Below, piece after piece: positions 10,632 through 19,766 of a stretch of 64,000 nucleotides of DNA. Source of the DNA: Talaromyces rugulosus (Eukaryota > Ascomycota > Eurotiomycetes > Eurotiales > Trichocomaceae); NCBI RefSeq assembly GCF_013368755.1, contig NC_049561.1:1922001-1986000 (forward strand). The letters are read 5' to 3'. Position 1 is the stretch's first letter; every line of letters begins with the position of its first letter. The notes under the pieces were generated by a model, which had not been told where the DNA came from, searched no databases, and saw only the letters and a list, made by a program, of their open reading frames with translations. A program made the position numbers and the translations under genes.

Positions 10632-12488
10632 ATGTCGGACCGCCCGAGTTCTCCCAGTGCAGCACATCTGGAGCCTCCTCACAAAGGTGTCGAGGTGGAG
10701 GATCCCGGAGCTCAGGAGTCTGGTACGTCATTGACACCCCGTTGTGCAAAGCAAGTCACTGACCCTGTTGCCCCGATTAGCAAGTGAAGGAGAGGGAGAA
10801 GAGGAAGAAGATGACCACTTTTCCGATGCCAGCGAAGGCCGCAGCGAATCCCGCTCTCTCAATGCGTCGAGAGCAGCCTCACCCGTGCCTCGCACGAGGG
10901 TAGAAAAGGTCGACGAAGGGCCCCGCCATGGAGAGGTCCCTGGCACACCTGCATACAGCCAGCGAGGCCAAGATGCCGTTCCAGACGAAGTGGAAGTTGT
11001 CCCGGAAGGCTCACGAAGTCGAAGCTCGTCCAGAGTGGAATCGCCAGTCACACCAGGTGGAACTCCCATCCCACAGACAATAGTTAGCAAGGTCGACGAA
11101 GCACCCAGCTACGGGGATGTGCCAGGAACTCCAGCATACGACCAGCGAAAAGCAGACGCCGTGCCGGACATTGTTCTTAAAACGCCAGGCGAACCACAGA
11201 CACCATCAAGTCTATCCAGGGAAAGTTCGGACCAATCCGTACCTGAAACCCGGTTATCCCGTGTAGACAGCCTTCCAAAGGATCCAGCGTCACCAATGCT
11301 CCGAGCCCACCGCCGGAGTCCCAGTGACGCATTGCCGGATTTTACAGAGACGGTAGAGGAGACGCCCGGTAAGCCTGACATCTACTAGACACGCTGGACT
11401 TTCAGGCGCAAGTGACAATCCATGGTCTTCGAATCTTGATATTGCTTCCATATGCGCCGTGAAGAGTTGTAGCGCGCCTAGGAGTTCATGAAAAGACCGC
11501 AATGAACTCTTGACTATATGAAAACCAGTGCTAACGGCTATTGGTGATGAAAAGGCGATGACGACTTTGGTGATGATTTTGATGAATTCGAAGAAGGAGA
11601 AAATGATGGAGAAGTAGAGGATGACTTTGGTGATTTTGACGAGGGCGACTTTGAAGAACCCATTAAGGAGGCGCATGGAAATCTCCCTGTTGATAGCACG
11701 ATTTCCATGCAACCTCCTGCGCCCACTTCTTTGGTATGTCTGGAATAACCACGTTGTGCGACTTTGACGCTTATAAAGAATAGCTGCCTCTACCAGATTT
11801 TAGCGACATGTCCTCCTTAACCGACCTCCTGACAACAACAAACGACTCCCTTGATACACTATTTCCCGAGACAAAAGAAATTGCCTCCCTTCCACCCCTG
11901 GAACCCATATTAGACCAATCCGCTATCTTTAGTAGTGAACGGTCACTCTCCCTATGGTCACAACTTGTCGCTCCCCCTCCATTGCAACCTCCGAACTGGG
12001 TCAAGTCTCGCATTCGAAGGTTGTTCCTGGTCTCTCTCGGTGTTCCCGTTGACCTAGATGAGATTTTGCCAGCGTCAAAACAAAAGAAACTGATTTTACC
12101 GTCCATTGATTTCGAAGGGTCTGCCTATGATTTGTCCAAGACATTGAATAAGACAAAGCAGAGCGACGCTCCTCAGAACGATTCTACGACATCAGTGAAT
12201 TCTACAGGTTCCCGACAAAAATTCGGTCGACGACGAGGGCCGCCGCCCCCTCCAGAGCTGGATCTTTCAGCAGTGCGGCGGATGTGCTCGACGACAGATG
12301 CTGCTCTGGACGGGTTTTCCGATATAGAGCTCCAAGACCATGTGCTGCTACTGGAAAACACCTCTACAAAAGCCAACGATGTGTTTGAGTACTGGCGCAA
12401 GAAAACCGACGGGCTAGTGGGAGAAAAAGAAGCCTTTGAGGGTGTGATTGAGAACATGGTCACTCACGCCCGACGTGTTCGAAAATAA
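10632..12488 (+). CDS. LAA2/aftiphilin-like AP-1 accessory candidate
   Basis: Four exons, 10632-10722, 10781-11368, 11555-11733 and 11784-12488, all GT-AG and in phase (520 residues). The N-terminal part is Ser/Glu-rich with repeated segments carrying VPGTPAY and DAVPD. The middle (exon 3) is strongly acidic with DDFGDDF, DDFGDF and EGDFEE motifs, which resemble acidic-phenylalanine motifs that bind the gamma-adaptin ear. The C-terminal part has an ordered region, WVKSRIRRLFLVSLGVPVDL followed by DEILPASKQKKLILPS, and ends in a predicted coiled coil. This layout resembles the fungal DUF5102/LAA2 proteins that help recruit AP-1 to the trans-Golgi. That match is from memory of the motif layout, so the name is provisional. 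Seen: acidic ear motifs and repeats. Inferred: trafficking role. Confidence 0.58.
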
Positions 12489-12942
12489 CGCTGATGACTT
12501 GACGGGTTCTTATTTATACATATATATACGACATCACTATGACCTTGTAATTATTTTGGCGGGGATGGGTTTCAGATAGCCGGGTTTGGTTATTAGGGAG
12601 AGATTGCGGGAGGATGGACTGCTGCTGTTATTATCTGGTGTATATATCATTCTAGCAGGCAAATTGATCCAGACGCAATCTTGATATTTGGTCTCTACTG
12701 TTAATACTGACCATTATCGATCTCCCAGTGTTGGAGTCAACTGTCCGGGGTTCTCGGCAATCTGGCCGAAAACACCGGGTCTGGCCGATGATACACCCTC
12801 CGTCATGTGCTCGAATATGTAGTGTTACATGTTTCAACTCAATAAAAGACATCTTGAGACTGAAATGAGTATCAGTTGAAAGCCTAAGGGAAGAAAAAAA
12901 AAACAAAAGAATTACCCAATCCGGCAAGTCAGCTAGCCAGCC
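12489..12942. other. Intergenic region, no gene seen
   Basis: Holds the 3' flank of the LAA2-like gene and the promoter of the dioxygenase gene. A purine-rich A tract lies just before the next ATG (about 12890-12910). I see no RNA gene or repeat. Confidence 0.5.
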
Positions 12943-13824
12943 ATGGCCACCGCCAGAACCCAAGACGACATCACCATCATCCACCTCAGCGCCGCCGAAC
13001 TATCGACACAGAAACTCAGCTCACACAATCTACAAGCGGGCGTCGAAGCCCTACACCGCGACGGAATCCTCGTTCTCGACAACGCCGTCTGCACCACACA
13101 CCTAGACAAACTCAACGCGCGCATGGTGCCCGAAGCACAGGCACTCTACTCTAAGACCACCACGCACCGCAACTTTGGCTCGGCCACGGGCAATATCCAG
13201 CAAGAACCTGTTTTGGAACAGGGCTACATATTCGACGATATCATAGCCAATCCGTTTGCAGTCGCCGTGGTGGAATGCATGCTGGGACCCAAGCCAGCGC
13301 TGCGTTTCCATAGTGCCAACACAGCCTTCAAAGCCACGGACCGCCAACCACCGCACATCGATATCGATTTTGATTTCCCCGCGGTGCCGTTTGGATTCTG
13401 CGTGAATGTGAATCTCGTAGATTCCTCGCCGGAGAATGGCGCGACGGAGGTGTGGCCAGGCACGCACACGTCGACGACGAACAAGGTGCTTGAGCAGGAC
13501 AGGCTAGCAATCAAGCAAGATCTAATCGAGGCTCGACGAAAAACCAGGCCACCGGTGCAGCCTTCTTTGCCCAAGGGTTCGTTGATAATCCGTGATTTTC
13601 GGCTGTGGCATGCTGGTATGCCGAACCATACAGATGATCCGAGGGTTATGATTGTCACGGTGCTGTTTCCGTCTTGGTACCGGAGTAAATTGGAGATTGT
13701 GTTGCCTCGGAGTATCGAGGCTAAGGTAAATTGGGGCTCGGTCGATCCCAAGGTTAACTGGGTTCCTGATGGATATGACTATCTACAGGGAGCTCACGAT
13801 CACGATTTTGTCTTGTTACCGTAG
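12943..13824 (+). CDS. Phytanoyl-CoA dioxygenase (PhyH) family protein
   Basis: Single exon, 293 residues. It begins with the usual PhyH entry segment (LHRDGILVLDNAV, about residues 35-47). The Fe(II) facial triad can be read directly: His138-x-Asp140 in PPHIDIDF, and distal His223 in RLWHAGMPN. Arg234 in DDPRVM is the likely 2-oxoglutarate carboxylate ligand. The family uses Fe(II) and 2-oxoglutarate to hydroxylate a substrate, with succinate and CO2 as co-products. The substrate here is unknown. Many fungal PhyH proteins act on secondary metabolites or small carboxylic acids rather than phytanoyl-CoA. There is no clear peroxisomal C-terminal signal (it ends VLLP). The flanking genes are housekeeping, so nothing suggests a metabolite cluster. 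Family assignment is strong; specific function is unassigned. Confidence 0.85.
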   Translation: MATARTQDDITIIHLSAAELSTQKLSSHNLQAGVEALHRDGILVLDNAVCTTHLDKLNARMVPEAQALYSKTTTHRNFGSATGNIQQEPVLEQGYIFDDIIANPFAVAVVECMLGPKPALRFHSANTAFKATDRQPPHIDIDFDFPAVPFGFCVNVNLVDSSPENGATEVWPGTHTSTTNKVLEQDRLAIKQDLIEARRKTRPPVQPSLPKGSLIIRDFRLWHAGMPNHTDDPRVMIVTVLFPSWYRSKLEIVLPRSIEAKVNWGSVDPKVNWVPDGYDYLQGAHDHDFVLLP

Positions 13825-14253
13825 CGTTAGAATATTTTTTTCAAATGTTAGGTAGGGAAATCTAGTTTGAACAATTCGTCTATTCGTTAAACCATCGCAG
13901 TCATACTTGCAACGCTGTAGAGACAACCTCCCAAAAGATACCGACAAAAAGAAAAGGATATTTGACAAAAACGAGGATCCCGTGTAGTTTCCCACACAGC
14001 AGGGATAGAAAAAAAAAATTAACAAGAAATGCTGCAGCTGAATACAAAATCAAAAGGCTTCGTGACATGCTGTACAAGACAAAGTAACCGAAAACCCTCC
14101 AAAAAACGCCCATTTCAATGACCTGGGTATCAAGGCAAACAGAGACGAGAAAACCATGAAACGAGTAGAAAAAACGCAGACCAACCCTAAGAATAAAAAT
14201 GGTTTGTCCGAGAAAGAAGTATGTCTGTGGCTACATACAAGGAACAAAACTTC
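13825..14253. other. Convergent 3' region
   Basis: 429 bases between two convergent stop codons, AT-rich, with no gene. Presumed to hold both 3' UTRs. Confidence 0.6.
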
Positions 14254-17200
14254 TTACTCTAATTCGATAACTTGCACAGCCTCGGGGATGCGTGAGAGGC
14301 TACTCTCACGACTTTGTTCAGTCTTGAATAGATCGGATTCGAAAGAAGCCCGATCGCGCTTCAATTTCTTGCTTGGGGTTTTGTTTTCTTCCTCCGTATC
14401 CAAGACTGCTTCCCAAGAGCCATCAGATTTTACACGAATGCATTTTGCCGTTTCTGATTTCTGTTGCTGCGAGAGAGTAGCCCGTATTTCGAGGAGAAAC
14501 TCGTCAACTATTAGCAGATGAGGGCGGATGTCCTTCCTACAGATAGGACAGCGTAAATACGGCGTGCGTTTTCCTAGTGATGAAGGCGCGAAGGTGATTG
14601 TTTGCAAAAAAGTGGAGAGATCAAAACACTCCCTATGTGTGCAGCCCTCCCCTCGGATGGGAGTGTCGAATATTCGTGTGGTAAAGGGATCTCGCAGATC
14701 AATCGAAATGAAGTTGTCCATGATCATTAGATCCTCGTCATCATTATTCACCCCGAGTCGATTCTGAATCTGCTGGAGCGATTCTCGGGAAGGCAACTTT
14801 TTGACTAGACTCTGGAAGCTCATCGGGTCGGCGAATCGCAAGACTTCAACGGCAACTGCGTAGGTAACGTTTCTGGCTCGCTGCTGGGCATTGTGTAAGA
14901 CATTTAGTCTAATCTCATTCATACCAGGCTCTAAAAAGCGATTGATATCGATCGGCAGAGTCTTTGAGTTATGTGGCCTGTGCACCTCCTTATTGTTGAC
15001 ATGGATATAGATGACATCGGGCCAGGCATTCTCAGCTCGAGACCAGACAGGCAACGAGTCGATGTTAAGTTGACCTTCACATTTGATACAACGAAGGCGA
15101 TACGACACATTGCCATCCGAAAAGTGTGGAGCCAAAGAAGAACTATTACTCCCTTGTGGAAGGAGGCGCGGGCGTCTTTCGAGCGCTTCAAGCGACACCC
15201 GGAACGGAAACTTGAATGCGGATCGGTTGGATGCCAACTTCGTTGCAGGCATTGCGAAATCCGAGAAATAATGGACGAGTGAGGGTGTCGCGTTTGCATT
15301 CATACCCGGTTGGGAAGAACGGTTATTGCTCTGGAGCGTAGTGGTAGATGAGCCAGGCGTAACATTAGAAAGTGGGAGATGAGGAGGAAAAGTTGTAGGC
15401 GATGCCTGCTGAGGCTGGTGTTTAGGAGGTCTCGACCCGAGCTGAGAGGGCATTGCCATTGGCGTCATATGGCTTATGCTTAGTTGAGATATGAAAGGGG
15501 GCATTGCCGGCTGGCCGTATGTGATTGGAGCAGGCATGTTCTGAGTTGTAGGATATGGGTTACTGTATGCCATATGGACCATTGGGCCAGCATAAGACGG
15601 CGGGCCAGTATGCGAGTTTGGAGCGTAAGCTGGGTGACCCACGTGCGCTTGTGCAGCAGAACCAGCAGAACCGGCTTTTGGTTTTGGTCCGCGACGTGGC
15701 TTACTTTCAAGGCCCGTAGATTGCGCCTGTTGGGGTGGCACGGAATTTTTAGGAGTTGCAACAGGAGTAGGACCTTGTCGAACATCTTGCCTGGACGTTG
15801 CCATAGGTGGGACTTGCGAACTAGCCTGGTGTTGTGAATTAATTTGCGCAATGCTCGACGAAAGGACCTGTGACGATGGCGGATAGGAGAATTGTTGAAC
15901 TTGTCGCAATGCAGAGTTTGGTGGTGTGTTCATAAAAGGTCCAGAATCCGGCCGTGGCAAACTAGGAGAGCCGTAATGAGCCATCGGTGGTTGCTGGTAG
16001 AGTGGAAATGGAGGAGGATGCTGTCCTTGTTGGTAGAGGGGACCTGGAGGGGGTTTAAGGGTAGGTTGGGGTGCTGTTGTTGAGGCTGGCGATGGCGCAG
16101 GAATTGGCGCCGGGATAGGGGCTGCGGTGTGTTTGCTTTGCGTGTTGTTTTTGCTGGCATGGCTGGGGTGCGGAAACACGCCATGAGAGGTGCAGATCTC
16201 TCTACATTGCTGTGAATATGCTAATGCCTCCCTTTCCCTTTGGGCTTTGTCGTAAGTTTGACGCTTTTCGTAGTTTGCTTTATCTTGTTCAAAAAGCGAG
16301 CTGCACGCCTTGAGTAGTTGTTCACGGGGCCCAAAAAGACGCCGAGACAGGGCGGTGAATATGATGCTTTGTAGAGTAGGTGATTTCACGCCTAAGCGGT
16401 CTACTAGTTCGTCAACTTGTGGCGGGAAAGCGCGGGCCCGAAGTTCATGCTCATAGAGATGCCATCGTTTTGAGATACTTGATAGGCAAGTAGCCACCTG
16501 GGACAGAGCTGTTCTGTAGTCTTCAAACTCCAGCATCGAGAAGAGTGGTGATGGATAGGAGACGCACCACTTCAAGAAGTCTCCTGATAAGCGCTGATTG
16601 TCCACTAGCAGCTGTCTGATCACGTTCAGACCAACGTCAGGTTGAATTCCAAGTGGATGAAGAGACTGCAGCTGGGAAGGAGCAAACGAGTTAATACAGT
16701 AGACTTGATGCAGAGCCAAATAAAACATGTCTTGGGTGAGACATGCGTCTTCTAAGATGCGCAATCGCGGTAGTTCCACGGTTTCAGACAAGCTATTCTG
16801 TTCTGCAGACTTTTCCTGCAGAATCTTTAATCGATTCATGGCATGCTTCCATATGGAATTGGTGTATGGGGACGTGGGGACTGGTGTGAGTGACACGGGC
16901 GAGTTGCTGGGTAAAGATGAGACAGTTACCGACGGCGACTGGCTGTGAAGAGTCGACGGGGGCTTTGTCTGAGTGATAGCAGGTAGTGTGGGCGCAATTC
17001 CTTCCCCTGTCACTGACTGTGGTTTTGCCAACGTAGACACGACAGGCTGAGGGTTGGCTTCAGGAATAGCGACAGGACTAGGGTGTGAGTCATTACTTGG
17101 CTCGGGAGATGGAAGAACAGGCGGTTGATGGGGAATGTCGACATTCGCTGGCTCCATCTTTTTATGAGGCAGAACATCAGCAACAGCTGGGCCGCGGCCA

Positions 17201-17613
17201 GCTGTGCTGTCTGGGAAGCTGGCTCCAGGAGTGATGGGCGACGCTGGAGCCAGCTCCGTATACAACACGGCTGGACGATCGGCAGAGGTATTCTTGACAG
17301 GATCGGTCGCGTGTCGCTTGGCATGATTGACAGGAGATCGTCCGTTTATCTTTGGATTTGGCTGGGGTGCTGTGGTGAAGCCCCCGAGGGGTGGGATCGT
17401 GGGATTCTTGGAAGGCAGTTTCGTGACGACTCGAGGCTTGGTCGGAGTGACAGTAGGCTTTTTGGGAAGCCCCAGGGCTGGTGGAGGAGCGCTGTTTGTC
17501 ATCCACGATTTCTGCGCAGTGCCGAGGAAGCGGTTAGCGGTCGAGTTGGAGGTCGCGAGCTCGCTTCCAGAGCATTGGTGAGGCCGTGCCGGAGAATGTT
17601 GCGCCGGACCCAT
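14254..17613 (-). CDS. MIZ/SP-RING zinc-finger protein (SUMO E3-like)
   Basis: One uninterrupted frame of 1119 residues. Residues 1 to about 240 are Pro/Ser/Thr-rich. A helical region (about 255-480) has KRWHLYEHELRARAFPPQVD at its core, then comes a long Pro/Gln/Ser linker (about 490-790). An ordered region with KFPFRVSLEALERRPRLLP and a CIKCEGQL pair leads to the SP-RING (about 985-1045). The RING reads DPFTTRIFDTPIRGEGC, THRECFDLSTFL, then RCPICRKDIRP. It keeps the Cys-x-His and CPxC zinc ligands known in Siz/PIAS proteins, although the conserved leading Cys-Pro is Asp-Pro here. The C-terminus is acidic and ends VQVIELE, a possible SUMO-interacting motif. By family it is a nuclear SUMO ligase or ZMIZ-like co-regulator. 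The partner is unknown. A shorter start at a downstream Met (MTNSAPPP) is possible. Confidence 0.8.
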   Translation of the reverse strand: MGPAQHSPARPHQCSGSELATSNSTANRFLGTAQKSWMTNSAPPPALGLPKKPTVTPTKPRVVTKLPSKNPTIPPLGGFTTAPQPNPKINGRSPVNHAKRHATDPVKNTSADRPAVLYTELAPASPITPGASFPDSTAGRGPAVADVLPHKKMEPANVDIPHQPPVLPSPEPSNDSHPSPVAIPEANPQPVVSTLAKPQSVTGEGIAPTLPAITQTKPPSTLHSQSPSVTVSSLPSNSPVSLTPVPTSPYTNSIWKHAMNRLKILQEKSAEQNSLSETVELPRLRILEDACLTQDMFYLALHQVYCINSFAPSQLQSLHPLGIQPDVGLNVIRQLLVDNQRLSGDFLKWCVSYPSPLFSMLEFEDYRTALSQVATCLSSISKRWHLYEHELRARAFPPQVDELVDRLGVKSPTLQSIIFTALSRRLFGPREQLLKACSSLFEQDKANYEKRQTYDKAQREREALAYSQQCREICTSHGVFPHPSHASKNNTQSKHTAAPIPAPIPAPSPASTTAPQPTLKPPPGPLYQQGQHPPPFPLYQQPPMAHYGSPSLPRPDSGPFMNTPPNSALRQVQQFSYPPSSQVLSSSIAQINSQHQASSQVPPMATSRQDVRQGPTPVATPKNSVPPQQAQSTGLESKPRRGPKPKAGSAGSAAQAHVGHPAYAPNSHTGPPSYAGPMVHMAYSNPYPTTQNMPAPITYGQPAMPPFISQLSISHMTPMAMPSQLGSRPPKHQPQQASPTTFPPHLPLSNVTPGSSTTTLQSNNRSSQPGMNANATPSLVHYFSDFAMPATKLASNRSAFKFPFRVSLEALERRPRLLPQGSNSSSLAPHFSDGNVSYRLRCIKCEGQLNIDSLPVWSRAENAWPDVIYIHVNNKEVHRPHNSKTLPIDINRFLEPGMNEIRLNVLHNAQQRARNVTYAVAVEVLRFADPMSFQSLVKKLPSRESLQQIQNRLGVNNDDEDLMIMDNFISIDLRDPFTTRIFDTPIRGEGCTHRECFDLSTFLQTITFAPSSLGKRTPYLRCPICRKDIRPHLLIVDEFLLEIRATLSQQQKSETAKCIRVKSDGSWEAVLDTEEENKTPSKKLKRDRASFESDLFKTEQSRESSLSRIPEAVQVIELE

Positions 17614-19766
17614 GGCGGGTTAGGGACATGATATGCTGACTGTTTCAGCGTGCGAGATTGGAGAGATGCAGGATCTGTTCAGGCTGGCAGTTGGCCGCGA
17701 GCGAAGGAGACAGGTCTATCAGGGGCGCACGTCAGTGGCAGGAACGTCAACATGGCGATAAGCTGGCTGGTCTTTCCCCTCTCGCGCACTTACCTCATCG
17801 CCTCTGCTATCAGAGCCCTCGGACAGCGCACATGGCAGCAATTCAGTGTTGAGGACAGAGAGGATTGGGACTCCTTGTGAATCACGATCAATTTATTTTT
17901 GTTTTTTTGTTGGTGGGAGATCTTGGTTCTTGGTTAGGGAATTTCGCAGCCCGTGCGGCTGGCTCACTAGAGAAAAATCGCCGCGAGTGACGGCAAGGCG
18001 GACCGCGGGCACTAACAGTCAAATAGACTGGGATCAAAGATGAGAGGAGAGATCACCTCAGGCCCACTAACTCGATGCGTGTCTAGCCCGTTCTCAAGGT
18101 TCAAGGATCATTGATCATGGATCATGGGTCAAGGACTCAAGAGGATAAGAGGTCGTGGCGTCGAATGGTTCCACCGGAAGAGCCTGGTATATCACATGAC
18201 CCGCCAGCTTATTAAGTTATAGTATTAACAAACGAACACGAAAAAAGGAAAACGGGTCTGTTTGTTTAGTCAAACAGTGGAAACGATTATCTCTCTCTTC
18301 TCTTCTTTTCTTTTCTTGAACAGTCTCTCTAATTTGGGAATTGGCCGATTGACTGGATTACTAACTAAGTTCATACTTTCCAAAAGCGGCAGACTACAGA
18401 TCCAGATTACATTCATTGGTGGTTAGATTCTGCCCTGGCTGATATTGCAATAATAAGAGGGGGGAAAGAGAGAAAAAGAAAAGAAAAGAGAGGAGAAGAA
18501 GAAAAAAAGAAAAGTACAACAATTTCTGGACTCGTACCTGTTTGTCAGTCCGGATTTATCAGGCGTTGCGGAGCAATGAGCTGGCATGGTTATTGCAGAC
18601 GTATTAATGATATCGTTTACATAACCCTCGTGCTTTAAATAGCATGCACCAAACGCGTTGTTTGAGACAAACGGATTTATTTAAACAAACACATCAATTG
18701 ATGAGTACCGGACTGTCATCAATGTCAACGTGGAAACTTAAATAACTGTCGACGCCGTCGGTGACTATCGGCCCAACGTATATAATATAGCGTGGACTGG
18801 TTTTGGTGCCATTCACACCTTTCGGTGTGCTGTGTACTGTGTGACGTGTCACGGTATTACTAGTAGTAGTCGCATCGTGGGTATACCGCTCTTCTGGCAA
18901 TATCCATAGTTGGCCTTCATTTTTTTTTGTCTCGTCAAGTTGAAAGAAAAAGCTCCGGCGGCGTGGCTCTCGGACTTCGGAATTTCGTTCGTGCCAGGAG
19001 AGTGGAATCAGCCTAGGAGGTGCCAGCCACTATTTGCCAATTATTTGGCGCAGCGATTTTAATTTTAAAAAAACGATTTAGTTCAGGCTAAGGCGAGCTG
19101 GCATCCAGATGATTACTACAGAGAGACTAAGAGAACTCTGTGTTCTAGCCACTAGGCCCGAAGCAGACTAGGCCAGGGCACTAGCGGGCGGGCCTGTTTT
19201 CGCCTCGTGAAATCATCGCCTGACGGGAAGGCAGGAGCGAGCCCGGAAAGCTCTTTCCCTCTCGCTCAGCCCGCTTGCTCTGTCGTGCATATTAAATCTT
19301 GTTGTGGACGGCGTGCTCCCACTCCAAGTTGGAGTTCAACCTCAATCTCGACCTCGACCTCGACCTCAACCTCGCGCCGCTCTCTGCTGACTGCCTTTAC
19401 TATCGAGTGCTAGTACTTTTACTAGTAGTAGTGGTCGCAAGCTGCCCAACCCCGCGACCGACCCGTCGTCTCGTCTCGTCTCGTCCTCGTCCGCCGAGCC
19501 CGTCTCGTTGCAGCAGCTCACCTCCCGCCTTCGGCCTCTCGTCGCGCCAACACGCTGCTTCTCCTCTTTTGTCTCTGTTTTCGGAAATCCACTCCCAAAA
19601 CACTCGGCTATCAATAATCACTCCGTCTCATAATAACACTCGCGCGGTTGCTCGCTCCATGTTGCTCTTTACTGTTCCCAGCCAATTTCAGACATCCGTG
19701 CCAATTGCTTGCCATTGAACCGATCGCAAACTTGCTTGTTGGGTGAGAGACAGACCGACAGAGAAA
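17614..19766. promoter_or_regulatory. Divergent intergenic region, MIZ gene / BOI gene
   Basis: About 2.15 kb with no supportable gene. It contains a cluster of GATCAT/TCAAGG motifs (about 18094-18143), purine and pyrimidine tracts (18290-18320, 18470-18520), and a pyrimidine-rich stretch (about 19250-19570) with CGACCTCAACCTC-type tandem units near 19340. The pyrimidine tract is a plausible 5' UTR/core-promoter element of the BOI gene, as fungal housekeeping promoters often carry CT tracts. Confidence 0.45.
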
